This document shows, piece by piece, positions 43,658-53,113 of a stretch of 64,000 bases of DNA. Both the position numbers and the translations under genes were made by a program. Numbering within the stretch: position 1 is the stretch's first letter; each line of letters opens with the position of its first letter. The notes under the pieces are model-generated. The model was not told the origin of the DNA. It ran no database searches and worked only from the letters and a program-made list of their open reading frames with translations. Location of the stretch: positions 34,552 through 98,551 of the forward strand of contig NZ_BLAD01000068.1 in assembly GCF_009687845.1 (NCBI RefSeq). Reading direction: 5' to 3'. This DNA is from Acrocarpospora corrugata. GTDB taxonomy: Bacteria; Actinomycetota; Actinomycetes; Streptosporangiales; Streptosporangiaceae.

Positions 43658-44978
43658 TCCAGATGGCTGGTGTCATCACCACGGCGTTGAGACGCCTCCT
43701 CGATCAGCGCGCGGCGATCGTGCTGTGCCCCGATGGGAGAGACGCCGCCGCCTGGCGCGCCTTGCTCACCGCTGCCGAGGCTCCGCACCTCGTCATACCC
43801 CTCGTGCGCCTGACCTCATCGGAGACCGGACGGCGACCGGCCCGACCGCCTACCTGGACCTCCACCACGACACCATCGCCACCCTGACCATCGCGCCCTC
43901 GCCCTTGGACGACTTCGACCCGCAGGAACACGCCGTCCTGCTCGTACCCGACCCTCTCCGACCCCGGCGCGTCGGCCGCCGCCCTCGTCTCGGACACCGC
44001 CAATCGGCATGGACGATGGTGGAGGACAAGATGCTGGTGGACCAACTCTGGGACCTCGCCCACATTCCGAGGGCCGAGTCCCTGATCTGCGACCTGGGCC
44101 CATCCTTCCCCGAACTGGCCGCCACGATCGGCGACGGCCGCGGAGTCGTGGCCAGCGTGCAACATCGTGGCGGCGCTCCCAGCGCGGGAGGAGAAGGCAT
44201 CTGGTGGTGGCGCGACGACATCCCATCCGGGTTCCCCTTCCTCGGCGAGGGGATGAGAGTGCGTCTCATGCCGCTCCTGGAAGGGGTCCCGTGCCGGGTT
44301 CATGGCATGGTCCTCAACGGCAGAACCGCCGTGTTCCCGCCCTTGGAACTTCTGTCGCTGCCGCGTCCCGACCGAGGAACCTTCCTCTGGGCGGGCGCTG
44401 TCCCACTCGGCAGAACCGAACCAGAGTTGGAGAAGGCGGCCCGGCGAGCGGGAGCGTTCCTGGACGGCGCGTTCGCCTACAGGGGGCCCTTCGCCGCAGA
44501 CGGCATTCTCACGGCCTACGGATTCCTTCCGACCGAACTCACGACCCGGCTTACCTCAGCCTTCGAGGGCTCCGACCCTTTCGTCAGGGTCATGCTCCAC
44601 GCGGCCACTATCCTCGCCCGCGAGAACGCCGACCTCCCAGCCATCGAGGAACTCGCCGCGGCGGCATTGACCAGCTCCAGGATCGACATCTATGGCCTCG
44701 CTACTCGCGCCTCGGAAGACGCCTCCGAATGTTCCCTGGCATGGGCGGCGGACGGCCCGCACCTGTCCGCCCAACCCGTCCACGGACACATGACGCTACG
44801 GCCGTGGGTAAGGGGCTGGCAGCTACATGCCCGCCTGAACCTGGCCGACCTCCCAGGCCGTCCCGTCGGCATGTACGCACCGCAGCTTTTCGCCCTGGCC
44901 GACAAGACCTTCGGCACCGACTTCGGCACGGTCACGCCGCCGTTCGGGGTGACCGTGCCAGCGCCAAGACTGCCGTGA
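43654..44978 (+). pseudogene. ATP-grasp-like ligase with at least one frameshift
   Basis: ATG 43654 overlaps the FkbM stop and reads MIQMAGVITTALRRLLDQRAAIVLC. Near 43805 the frame shifts, and the protein continues PDLIGDRTATGPTAYLDLHHDT to 44978. A second, self-compensating shift near 43940-44000 is possible. The remainder (VEDKMLVDQLWD, AVFPPLELLSLP, LLEGVPCRVHGMV, TFLWAGAVPLG) resembles ATP-grasp ligases found beside natural-product genes, with the ligand-binding GxPCRVHGxV block. Such enzymes form amide or ester bonds. This would be the last step of the operon if functional; the homology is moderate. Confidence 0.6.
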
Positions 44979-44983
44979 AGCCC

Positions 44984-46387
44984 TCAGCCCAGCCGCTCCA
45001 GAGCGGCGCGCATCCGGCCGAGCGACCGCTCGCGGCCCAGGACCTCCAGCGATTCGAACAGCGGGAGTCCCACCGTCCGGCCGGTGACTGCGACCCGGAC
45101 CGGGGCCTGAACCTTCCCCAGCTTCAGGCCCCGCGCCTCGCCGACCGCCTCAAGCGCCGCTTTGAGCTCCGCAGCCGTCCACTCCGCCTTCTCATACGCG
45201 GCGATCGTGGCGGTGAGGATCTCGGCGCTGTCGTCCTTCATCGCCTTGGCCCAGGAGCCGTCATCGCGCACCAGATCGTCCAGGTAAACAAAGTCGACCA
45301 TGTCGATGATCTCGCTCAGCAGCGAGACCCGGGTCTGGGCGAGCTCGGCCAGGGCCGCGAACGACGTGGGATCGAACGCCTCGGGCCGCCACGGGACGTC
45401 AGGCCCCTCGACCCACGGCCGGCACGCGGCGATGAAGCGCGGGAGCTCCATCGCTCGGATGTAGTCGCCGTTGAACGCGCGGAGCTTCTTCACGTCGAAG
45501 AAAGCAGGCGACGGATTCACGTCCGCGAGAGAGAACTCCGCGACGATCTCCTCCCAGGGGACGATCTCGCGGTTCTCGCCCGGCGCCCAGCCCAGCAGCA
45601 TCAGGTAGTTGCGCATCGCCTCGGCGAGATAGCCCTCGGCCCGGAAGTCCTCCAACGCGACCCGGTCGCGCCGCTTGGACAGCTTCTGCCGCTTCTCGTT
45701 CACCAGGACCGGCGCGTGCGCCCAGACCGGAGGCTCGTGCCCGAGCGCCTCCCACAGCAACTGCTGCTTGGGGGTGTTGGGCAGATGCTCCTCGGCCCGG
45801 ATGACGTGCGTGATGTTCATCAGCAGGTCATCGACGACGTTCGCGAGCAGGAACGTCGGCGTCCCGTCACCGCGGGCGATGACGAAGTCCTCCAGAAGGG
45901 CGTTCTCGAAGGTCGGCTTGCCGCGCACCAGGTCCACGACCGTGGTCACGCCCTCGTCCGGCGTCCGGAACCGTACCGCCCGCCGCTCGCCTTCCGGGAG
46001 GTTCCGATCGCGGCAGAACCCGTCATAGCCCTTGTTCGAATCGCCGGTGCGCGCGATGACATCGTCGCGGGTGCACTCACAGCGATAGGCCAGCCCCTTG
46101 CCGAACAGCTCGGTGACCGCGTCCTTGTGCGCCTGAAGGTTCGCCGACTGGAAGTACGGCCCCTCGTACTCTTCCGGGCCCATGCCGAGCCACGCCATCG
46201 CATCGAGGATGGAGTCCACCCCGGCTTGGCTGTTGCGCTCCGCGTCAGTGTCCTCGATCCGGAGTACCATCACCCCGCCTGCCTGCTTGGCTACCACCCA
46301 GTTGAACAGGGCGGATCGGGCATTCCCCACGTGGAACATGCCCGTCGGCGACGGCGCGATCCGAGTACGCACAACAGGATTCGGCAT
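44984..46387 (-). CDS. gltX: Glutamyl-tRNA synthetase
   Basis: GltX charges tRNA-Glu. The 467-residue protein has the class I signature [20 protein letters not shown] (HIGH-type HVGN) and the second signature KLSKRRD, plus LRIEDTD and [11 protein letters not shown]. Compared with the usual actinobacterial protein ([20 protein letters not shown]-type), the N-terminus differs, so this may be a second, acquired copy. It lies 5 bp from the convergent end of the biosynthetic operon. A housekeeping role cannot be excluded; a pathway role (Glu-tRNA supply or self-resistance) is inference. Confidence 0.93.
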   Translation of the reverse strand: MPNPVVRTRIAPSPTGMFHVGNARSALFNWVVAKQAGGVMVLRIEDTDAERNSQAGVDSILDAMAWLGMGPEEYEGPYFQSANLQAHKDAVTELFGKGLAYRCECTRDDVIARTGDSNKGYDGFCRDRNLPEGERRAVRFRTPDEGVTTVVDLVRGKPTFENALLEDFVIARGDGTPTFLLANVVDDLLMNITHVIRAEEHLPNTPKQQLLWEALGHEPPVWAHAPVLVNEKRQKLSKRRDRVALEDFRAEGYLAEAMRNYLMLLGWAPGENREIVPWEEIVAEFSLADVNPSPAFFDVKKLRAFNGDYIRAMELPRFIAACRPWVEGPDVPWRPEAFDPTSFAALAELAQTRVSLLSEIIDMVDFVYLDDLVRDDGSWAKAMKDDSAEILTATIAAYEKAEWTAAELKAALEAVGEARGLKLGKVQAPVRVAVTGRTVGLPLFESLEVLGRERSLGRMRAALERLG

Positions 46388-46472
46388 GCTCGAACCCTAA
46401 CCGCGTAGCGCCCCAACCGCTGGTCATTTTCGAGCCAGGCCGACCACATCCCAAGGAACCCGTCACCCATCC

Positions 46473-46907
46473 ATGGCCAGCAAGACCATCGTGTTCAAGG
46501 CGCTCGCCTACATCCTCAACGACGTTGGCGAACTCCTCGTCATCCGCCATGTTGACCACCCATGGACCGAGGTGGGCCTCCAGGTCCCCGGAGGCACCAT
46601 TCGCTTTGGAGAGAAGCCGTCAGCCGCGGCACTACGCGAAGCGATGGAGGAGACCAACCTCCATGATCTCCAGATGGTCGGGCTCATCGGACGCACCACC
46701 TACGACGTCAGCCCTCTGCGCGCTGAGGTCCAACGGCGCTACTTCTTCCAGCTTGCCGCTCCAGGTGCCCGCCCAAGAGACTGGAACAGCAGCGAGGAAC
46801 ATGACGGCCTACGCCCGCCCACTCGGCTGCGATGCCTGTGGATCCCGCTACGTAATGCCCATGTCCTCGCAGCTGGCCATGGTGCCTTGATCCACAAACT
46901 CCAATGA
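46473..46907 (+). CDS. Nudix hydrolase
   Basis: The 144-residue protein carries the Nudix box G-x5-E-x7-REAMEETNL starting at GGTIRFGEKPSAAALREA. These enzymes hydrolyse nucleoside diphosphate derivatives with Mg2+. It is divergent from gltX across 85 bp. The small size and sequence (RHVDHPWTEVGLQVPGG) match the actinobacterial group often found singly between accessory genes. The substrate is unknown. Confidence 0.87.
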   Translation: MASKTIVFKALAYILNDVGELLVIRHVDHPWTEVGLQVPGGTIRFGEKPSAAALREAMEETNLHDLQMVGLIGRTTYDVSPLRAEVQRRYFFQLAAPGARPRDWNSSEEHDGLRPPTRLRCLWIPLRNAHVLAAGHGALIHKLQ

Positions 46908-46935
46908 GGCGGCGGTCTGTGGTGATCCCGCGCCA

Positions 46936-47522
46936 CTATGGTGTGAGAGGCCAGTTCCATGGAGCGGGGCCGGTCGCGGATGCCCAGGCTGCGAGGGCGG
47001 TCTTATCGTAGGTCCGGATGTCCGCTTGGGCCGCGTAGGCGAGCGCGGCCTTGGTGAAGGTCGAGGTGGTCACCACCACGCCGAGATGCGCACCGTGGAC
47101 GATCTGGAACGTGCCGCCGAAGGTCTGGAGCTCCCGGCTGCCCACCCTGAGGTCGAAGCGGTAGCGACACGAAGCATCCCGATGTAGGTGCACGGCAGGT
47201 GATTGCAGCTGCCGTCCTCGACGCTGTCTGGGCACGGCAGCAGATAGGGGTGAATTCCCGAGACCGCAGGATGGCGGGCTTGCTTGCGGGAGATCGCCCG
47301 TGCGAGCACCTCTTGATGGCCGACCGGCACCTGGTGGGCTACCTCGCTCCAAATAGGGATCAGCCGTGCTCCAGCATCGCGCATCTGACGGGATGGCCCG
47401 CGATACACCAGCACGATGGCCGCCGCCGTCACGGCCGCGCACACGGCCACCGCCACCGGCAGTGATGTCGGCGCGACAAGCCGGGCGCCAACACCTGAGC
47501 CGATGAAGATAGCGGGAATCAC
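46936..47522 (-). pseudogene. Mrr-like restriction endonuclease remnant
   Basis: The minus strand has a membrane-like N-terminus (MIPAIFIGSGVGARLVAPTS...VCAAVTAAAIVLVY) in one frame. In another it has the C-terminus of an Mrr-type domain (VGSRELQTFGGTFQIVHGA, then GVVVTTSTFTKAALAYA). Together they resemble the two-helix, Mrr-domain proteins of streptomycetes. The central PD-(D/E)xK core with the catalytic lysine is missing, so the gene is a relic. Confidence 0.6.
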
Positions 47523-47648
47523 CAGACTCCGGATCGGCTTCGCCCATCAGGGCAACCTGGACAGGGGCGCTACCAGATCTTGAATGGGTAGGGTTTCGTA
47601 GCGTCACCGGTTAATTACATCGATGTGTTTAAGCAGTACAACCGAGGT

Positions 47649-48207
47649 ATGCGGTACCCGGATGGTGGAGGGTTAACGGCGGAGGGCCGGGCGAAGCGGG
47701 AGCAGGTCCGGTTTGAGGCGGCGGAGTTGTTCGCGGCCGGACTCACGCCGCCGCAGGTGGCCCACCAGCTGCGGGTGACGCGCAAGTCGGCCAACCTGTG
47801 GCATCGGGCCTGGAAGAACGGCGGGAAGGCCGCGCTGGCCTCCAAAGGACCCGCAGGGATTGCCGTGCCGGCTGGACGAGCGGCAGATCGCGGTCCTGGT
47901 GTCGGAGCTGGGACGCGGTCCGACCGCGCACGGGTGGCAGGACCAGCGATGGACTCTGGCCAGGATCAGCACGCTGATCGCCGAGTTGACCGGGGTCTCC
48001 TACACGCTGCGCGGGACCTCCTACCTGCTGCATCGGATCGGATGGTCGCCACAGGTCCCGACCCGACGCGCGGTCGAGCGTGACCATGAGGAGATCACCG
48101 CCTGGCGGAAGGAGACCTGGCCCCGGGTAAAAGCACGGCCGCCGAGCGGGCGGCGTGGATCTGCTTCCAGGACGAGTCGGGGACAAGGACTGAGACCACC
48201 CAAATAA
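47649..48207 (+). pseudogene. IS630-family transposase remnant
   Basis: The start reads as a helix-turn-helix ([20 protein letters not shown], then [19 protein letters not shown]). After an extra base near 47851 it becomes [18 protein letters not shown] and [20 protein letters not shown], the linker of IS630 transposases. A later shift gives AAERAAWICFQDESG, containing the second catalytic DE region. It ends by about 48207 without the rest of the catalytic domain. Several frameshifts and truncation make it inactive. Confidence 0.8.
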
Positions 48208-48356
48208 GTGGTTCCAGGAGGGTCGGAGGACTCTTCTCCTTGAATGACCTGTGGGGGCCGTTGAGTGCGGGCCAATGGCAGAATCCTCGATCTGGCCCAC
48301 TATTGCCGGATATCTGATCATCACGGGGGCGAACAAAATTCTCTGCCCAGCCCGAA

Positions 48357-49217
48357 TCAGCGCAGTTCGTCAAGGAGTGAATCTGCGACTGCTGCCATAG
48401 TCTCGGTCGTTGGTGCCGACAGGCCCGATCTTTTGAACGCCCGCGCGGTGTTGGCGCACAGCAACAGCCGGGACAGGCGTCCGGAACGTGTGGACAGGAC
48501 GTCATCGAAGAGGGCAAGGACTCGCTCGGGAAGCTGAGGGACGGCCAGCGAAGCCGACCACAGACAAGCCGCATCCCAGCCGACCGGACCCATTCCCCAG
48601 CTCTCCCAGTCAAGGAGTGCCAGGCGCGGCCCGCACAGATTGGCGTAGCCGAGATCGCCGTGCGCGCAAGCCCAATCCGTGATCGTGGTGTCAACCTCCT
48701 CCCCGTAGATCTCGTGAATCCGGGATGTGAGATGGGCCTGGCTCATACAGACCCGGTCCGTGGCGTGGCCGGCCAGGGAAGCGAGCGCCGACCGCAGGTC
48801 GGTCCACCACTGTTCGGGAAGGAAGGGATCGCTGATAATCTCGCTCGTCACGGAAAGAACCGGATCATCCGCCAGCGTCATTTCATCAGCGCGCCACACA
48901 ACATCCCGGACCATGTCGAACCAGATGACAGCGGACGACCATCGAGGCCGGGGCACCCCCTCGATGGCCTGCGCCCCTTCGAACCCGGTCCACGCCTGGG
49001 CGTTGATGCGCCTCGCCTTTCGCCAGGTCAGCCGTACCCAGGTGTCCGCCTCGGTGGGAAATCCAGCGCTCCCGTTGTACCTGCTGAAGTGGCCGTCCTC
49101 GTGCCGGAGCCGACACCCAAGCCGCTGCTCGATGATGTCCAGGACATCATCAATGCCAACGGTGGACAGATCATCCAAGCTGGGGCTTGCTGGCCGGCCG
49201 TTCGGGCTGGGGCTCAT
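48357..49217 (-). CDS. Aminoglycoside phosphotransferase-family kinase
   Basis: From ATG 49217 the protein has 286 residues. The kinase catalytic loop is visible as CAHGDLGYANL (HGDxxxxN), and the metal-binding Asp in LLDWESWGMGP. The APH fold phosphorylates antibiotics, choline-like compounds or other alcohols; the substrate cannot be told. ATG overlaps the aldo-keto reductase stop by 4 bp, placing it last in a unit with the reductase and a JmjC-type oxygenase. It could be a pathway kinase or a resistance gene. Confidence 0.8.
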   Translation of the reverse strand: MSPSPNGRPASPSLDDLSTVGIDDVLDIIEQRLGCRLRHEDGHFSRYNGSAGFPTEADTWVRLTWRKARRINAQAWTGFEGAQAIEGVPRPRWSSAVIWFDMVRDVVWRADEMTLADDPVLSVTSEIISDPFLPEQWWTDLRSALASLAGHATDRVCMSQAHLTSRIHEIYGEEVDTTITDWACAHGDLGYANLCGPRLALLDWESWGMGPVGWDAACLWSASLAVPQLPERVLALFDDVLSTRSGRLSRLLLCANTARAFKRSGLSAPTTETMAAVADSLLDELR

Positions 49218-50035
49218 CGGCCTACCGTAGCCCTCCTGCTCAGCAAATCCCGATATCTCCTCACGGTGGCGATGTCGGCTTCCAGACGGCTCGCCTGGGA
49301 CACCTCGTTGAGATGGTCGAGGTTGCTGGTTCCGACAGCCAGGCACGCTACTTCGGGTATCGCGAATGCCGCTGCCGTGACTGCCTGGATGGCCGTGGCC
49401 TGTTGCCCCGGTGCCAGGAACAAGGACGTGTCGATCTTCGCCCACACCGGGTCGGAGGTATCCCCGCCGAAGGGGGCCATGCCCCACACGCGGCGGGCGC
49501 GAACGTGCTCGGCGAACCGCTCTCCAGCCTCCAGCACCGCCGCGGGAACGGTCAACCCGGCACGAACCATGACCACATCCGGGCGTGGTATCGCGCCGGT
49601 GCCATCGAGCAGAGGACCGAGCAAAGGCTGTGGATCCCAGGTGGAAATGCCCCATGCGCGGCACAGCCCTTCCTGGCGTGCCTGCTCCAGCGCAGCGCAC
49701 CCATCAACCAAGCCGCCAGGCGAACGCTCCGGATTGTGCAGCAAGACGGTGTCCGGTGTGCGGCCGAGGTCCTGGGCTGACTGTCGGACTGCGTGGCGAA
49801 GCCGCGTCGGGTCCAGGTCGTGGCCGCCGGGGAAGTAGCCGACCTTGGTGGAGATGGAGAAGTCCGGCAGAAGGTCGGCTGCGGTGGCGGCCAGGGCTCG
49901 ATGTGAGCCGAAGTGCTGGTAGTTGTAGGCGGTATCGAGTGCGGTCACACCAAGGTCGAGCGCTCCTTTGAGTAGCTCACGGATGGGACTAGATCGGTAT
50001 AGCCCGAGGACAATTCGTCGTTCAACGGTGCGCAC
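49214..50035 (-). CDS. Aldo/keto reductase
   Basis: The 273-residue protein has the aldo-keto reductase motifs GVTALDTAYNYQHFG (Asp, Tyr), STKVGYF (Lys) and LLHNPE (His), the full catalytic tetrad. It reduces carbonyls with NADPH. The GTG at 50035 has AAGGAGGGG just upstream, lying inside the preceding gene's coding sequence, so a 91-bp overlap is real rather than an annotation error. Strong coupling to the cupin oxygenase suggests a shared pathway. Confidence 0.85.
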   Translation of the reverse strand: MRTVERRIVLGLYRSSPIRELLKGALDLGVTALDTAYNYQHFGSHRALAATAADLLPDFSISTKVGYFPGGHDLDPTRLRHAVRQSAQDLGRTPDTVLLHNPERSPGGLVDGCAALEQARQEGLCRAWGISTWDPQPLLGPLLDGTGAIPRPDVVMVRAGLTVPAAVLEAGERFAEHVRARRVWGMAPFGGDTSDPVWAKIDTSLFLAPGQQATAIQAVTAAAFAIPEVACLAVGTSNLDHLNEVSQASRLEADIATVRRYRDLLSRRATVGR

Positions 50036-51159
50036 AGCCCCTCCTTGATCAACTGCTCGGCCAGGTCCATGAGGTGGGGGCCGCCTCCCGCGAGGCGGAC
50101 AGGGTGCCCGGACAGCAGGTCGCGCAGCGCTGACTCGGCCCGGCCGTGGAAGGTGAGACGTTTGCCTCCTGCGGCCACCTGAACGGTGGCGTCCGCCGAG
50201 GTGATGGTCGGTGCGAATTCGGTGACGGCTACGACCTGTTCCAGCGGGCCGAACGTCGGCAGGTACGGCATGTGCCGGGCGGGCGGGGTCGTCGCCCGCA
50301 GCTTGGCCAGGTAGCGTTCCGAGTTGTATTCGCGGGCCAGTTCGGCGAGCTTCGCAGAGAGTAGTTCACCTTTGAGTGAACCCTGTTGGCTCTCCAGATC
50401 GGTACGGAAGTCCTCGTCTGCACGCGCGGTGTCGGACAGGAAGTTGACCCAGGTCACCCCGGTTCGCTTGGTGATCCCGAAGGTCACATGGAGGGAGTGC
50501 CCCTCACTTCCGGAACCAAGTCGGGTGGCGGTATGCCAGAACCCTCTCGGAATGTGCATGACGTCGCCGGTCACCATGGTTCCCGACCACAGGATCGTCT
50601 CTGAAGGCACCAGGTTGCGCTCAGCATCGCGGTACATCGGCACCGGCCGGGAGGGGCCTCGCACCTCCCATGCCTTCTCGCCGGAAAGCTGCACAGCGAT
50701 CACGTCGTGATCGTCCCAGTGGAGATGGAAGCCATCGGTCTCGCCGACTGCCAGGTAGGCGTTGGCGGAAACCAGTTCGCCTGACCACCACCCAAGCGCG
50801 CGGCAGGCCACCTCGAAGGTCGGATCGAAGGAATCGATGGCGTCGAGTATGGCGGTCCCACCGCCACCGAGAATTCTTCCGAGGGCGGCCATGTCGGCCT
50901 GAGTGACCGCCTGCCTGCGCCGGTTTACGGCGGTGGACAGGTAGGAGGAGGGGTGCAGTTCGTCCCCTTCGGCGTAACAGCGTAGTTGCGGGTTGGACAG
51001 ATGGCGCCGCTTGACGATGTCCAGCAGCCGGTAGGGGGTCAGCAGGCGGATAGTAAGCGTCGGGTCCGCCAAATGCCCGCGAGTGAACGCGGTACCCATG
51101 GTGCCCGGCCCATCCCAGCCGAGCGCCTTCTCGATACCGGTGATGAGCCGGTGCTCCAT
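49945..51159 (-). CDS. JmjC/cupin-4-type Fe(II)/2-oxoglutarate oxygenase
   Basis: The 404-residue protein has the JmjC iron site: His 147 and Asp 149 in HLHWDDHDV and the distal His 209 in IPRGFWHTA. AVQLSGEKAWEV follows as in the NO66/MINA53 ribosomal oxygenase group. A C-terminal winged-helix-like region is usual for that family. These enzymes hydroxylate protein or peptide side chains. ATG 51159 has TAGGAGAAA upstream. The gene immediately follows a 55-residue peptide gene (8-bp gap), which could encode its substrate. Confidence 0.8.
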   Translation of the reverse strand: MEHRLITGIEKALGWDGPGTMGTAFTRGHLADPTLTIRLLTPYRLLDIVKRRHLSNPQLRCYAEGDELHPSSYLSTAVNRRRQAVTQADMAALGRILGGGGTAILDAIDSFDPTFEVACRALGWWSGELVSANAYLAVGETDGFHLHWDDHDVIAVQLSGEKAWEVRGPSRPVPMYRDAERNLVPSETILWSGTMVTGDVMHIPRGFWHTATRLGSGSEGHSLHVTFGITKRTGVTWVNFLSDTARADEDFRTDLESQQGSLKGELLSAKLAELAREYNSERYLAKLRATTPPARHMPYLPTFGPLEQVVAVTEFAPTITSADATVQVAAGGKRLTFHGRAESALRDLLSGHPVRLAGGGPHLMDLAEQLIKEGLCAPLNDELSSGYTDLVPSVSYSKERSTLV

Positions 51160-51167
51160 GTTTTCTC

Positions 51168-51335
51168 CTATTCCTTGGGAAGGTTCAGGTCTCGGTTGTC
51201 GCCGTCGTCGCCAGCGCTGTTCATTGAGCTGGTGAGGTCGGAGCGCTCCGCTTGCTGGCGATCGTGCGCCGACGCCAGTTCTTCTACGGCGATCAGCAGA
51301 CTGGTTTGGTCCGTCATCAACCCGGTCTCGTTCAT
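51168..51335 (-). CDS. 55-residue peptide, possible precursor for the adjacent oxygenase
   Basis: From ATG 51335 (GAGAGGAA upstream) the peptide runs through a leader-like acidic helix (LLIAVEELASAHDRQQ) to a hydrophilic C-terminus rich in Asp, Asn and Gly (NSAGDDGDNRDLNLPKE). Leader-plus-core architecture next to a JmjC-type oxygenase, aldo-keto reductase and kinase fits a ribosomally made, modified peptide. No known precursor family is recognised, and a regulatory peptide is possible. A longer frame to 51407 exists without a good ribosome site. Confidence 0.55.
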   Translation of the reverse strand: MNETGLMTDQTSLLIAVEELASAHDRQQAERSDLTSSMNSAGDDGDNRDLNLPKE

Positions 51336-51514
51336 GAGGTGCGTTCCTCTCTGGTAGAGATCTCCTCCGGGGTCCATATGGAGGGCGAATCGAATTGAAC
51401 GTTGCATACCACAAGGATTGGTGTCGAGTTATCCCTCCTTATCGGCCTGTTGCTTAATATAGAGAGCGGTAAAGTAGAGAAGAAGTGAACTCACGCGCCC
51501 GTCCCCTCGTATGC
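51336..51514 (-). promoter_or_regulatory. Probable promoter region of the peptide/oxygenase unit
   Basis: This 179-bp gap is distinctly AT-rich (51420-51500) beside 65-70% GC genes. A short frame (MSIRGDGRVSSLLLYFTALYIK...) is open on the minus strand but has no ribosome site. A promoter for the downstream unit is the best reading. Confidence 0.4.
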
Positions 51515-52054
51515 TCATACAATGAACCATTTCGTGTGGGAGACGATCAATTGGGCGGCCGACTCGACGTCCTTTACGATGTGAACGCCGAAGGGGTGAA
51601 CTTCCCCGTCGTCCAGGCCGAAGGGGCGGACGAGGACAGCGCGCATGCCGTTCATGACGGGCCCCAGAGCGTCGGTCCGCATGTTGTCGCCCACCCACAC
51701 GATCTGATCGGCCGGAGATTGGGCGGCGGCGATGGCCATCGCGTAGAAGGTTGTGCTGGGCTTGGCCACGCCGAGTTGCGCGGACTGGAGTACCACCGAG
51801 AACAGGTCTTCCACCCCGGCGGCCCGCAATGCCAGCCGCCGATCCTGCTCGGGTTTGGTGTTGGAGGCCAGAACCATGCGCAGCCCGGCCTTGCGAAAGG
51901 CCATTAGCGCGGCTACCGCGCCCGCCGATACCGGCCGCATCCCCAGGGCAGGCTCGGGCGGGGCATCGAGTTCGGTGAGCGTACTGCCGTAGTCGAATAT
52001 CACGCAGGAAATCCGATCCCGGAACGTCGTCTCCATCACGGCTCTTTCACCCAT
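51515..52054 (-). CDS. HAD-superfamily hydrolase
   Basis: The 179-residue protein has HAD motif I as FDYGSTLT (nucleophile Asp), motif II as VLASNTKPEQ, Lys in GVAKPSTTFY and motif IV as WVGDNMRTD. The second catalytic Asp of DxD is replaced (D-Y-G), as in some phosphatase subgroups. A small capless C1-type phosphatase is likely. It lies upstream of the peptide/oxygenase unit in the same direction but across a promoter-like gap, so membership of that pathway is uncertain. Confidence 0.83.
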   Translation of the reverse strand: MGERAVMETTFRDRISCVIFDYGSTLTELDAPPEPALGMRPVSAGAVAALMAFRKAGLRMVLASNTKPEQDRRLALRAAGVEDLFSVVLQSAQLGVAKPSTTFYAMAIAAAQSPADQIVWVGDNMRTDALGPVMNGMRAVLVRPFGLDDGEVHPFGVHIVKDVESAAQLIVSHTKWFIV

Positions 52055-52174
52055 GCCATGCCCCGCCTAAGGATGAATGGAAGCTGGGAGCAGTGGGTTG
52101 AGGACGATCACAGCTGGCCCGTGGAGTGCGGCTACGAGGAGGGCAAACCGGCCAGCTGCGAGCTGGATAACGCA

Positions 52175-52390
52175 CTAGGGCGCCGTTCCTCTTCGGATCA
52201 TCTGCCGCCATGCTCCGACCATCAGATGGTCCACGTGCAACGCGACCACCAGCAGCGCCGCCACTCCCGCAAGGATCGCCGCCGAGTAAGCGAACTCGTA
52301 CATCGCAGAAACTAGGTCACCCGCAGGCGTGACCATCACCGCAAGCAGGACAGTCAGACAGGAGACCAGGGCCAATCCTCGAACAATCAT
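52175..52390 (-). CDS. Small two-helix membrane protein
   Basis: The 71-residue protein has two hydrophobic segments (LALVSCLTVLLAVMV and FAYSAAILAGVAALLVVAL) and a basic end (WRQMIRRG). AGAAAGAGG (52396-52404 region, read on the minus strand) precedes the ATG. There is no known family. The function cannot be inferred. Confidence 0.6.
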   Translation of the reverse strand: MIVRGLALVSCLTVLLAVMVTPAGDLVSAMYEFAYSAAILAGVAALLVVALHVDHLMVGAWRQMIRRGTAP

Positions 52391-52480
52391 GAAATCCTCT
52401 TTCTCGTTTCTCGCCGCAAGCTGATGAGACGAACACCGAACCCGAGAGGGGTACTACGAGCCTGTAAGACCGGATGCGCT

Positions 52481-53113
52481 TCAATCAGGGGACGCGTCAG
52501 GCCCCCGGTTGATCCCGCGTACCACGAACCCGGCCGCTTCACCGGCCTCGCCGGCCATCAGCATCGGAGCCTCCCGGCCCGACCCGATGCACACCAGATA
52601 CGCCATGCCCCGGCCGCCCACGGTCACCGTCACCGCGATGCCCGGCGCCTCGACCTCCAGCCGGGCCTCTACATCGGCTTTCAGGATTTTCGTGGCGATC
52701 CCACGGGCTTCCAGGAGCAGCCGAAGCTCCCTCAGCCGGTCGGCGGCCGTCACCGGCTGGCCCACCGCCGTGCCCTCCCATAAGCGGGCCAGAGCCTCGA
52801 CCGTCTCCTGCTCCGTCCTTGTCGTCAGCGAGTCGGCGCCGCCATCGCTGCGCGGGACGCTCAACAGGTAGGCGCCCAGAGAACTCGCCCAGCCGATGGT
52901 TGCCGGTTTCCCGCCGCGGGGATGCACCACCACCAGCCGCCGGCCGACATCGTCCCCATCCAGGTCGCCGCGCGAGCCGGTGTCCGGCGATAGGTCGTCC
53001 TGGTCCTCCCGATAGAACGAGAGAACCTTCTGGGCTCGCAGCGTGCTCCGTACCCGGGCGAGCGGTCCGGCCTCCGTCTCCGGCAGGGGATTGCCGACCG
53101 TTTCCGCCGTCAT
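52481..53113 (-). CDS. Hypothetical protein coupled to a PF04672 methyltransferase
   Basis: From ATG 53113, which overlaps the methyltransferase stop by 4 bp, the protein has 210 residues. It includes VVVHPRGGKPATIGWASSLGAYLLSVPRSD and a C-terminal beta-rich part (ITVTVGGRGMAYLVCIGSG-like). No catalytic motif is seen. Adjacent, overlapped genes imply a shared process with the methyltransferase. Confidence 0.65.
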   Translation of the reverse strand: MTAETVGNPLPETEAGPLARVRSTLRAQKVLSFYREDQDDLSPDTGSRGDLDGDDVGRRLVVVHPRGGKPATIGWASSLGAYLLSVPRSDGGADSLTTRTEQETVEALARLWEGTAVGQPVTAADRLRELRLLLEARGIATKILKADVEARLEVEAPGIAVTVTVGGRGMAYLVCIGSGREAPMLMAGEAGEAAGFVVRGINRGPDASPD

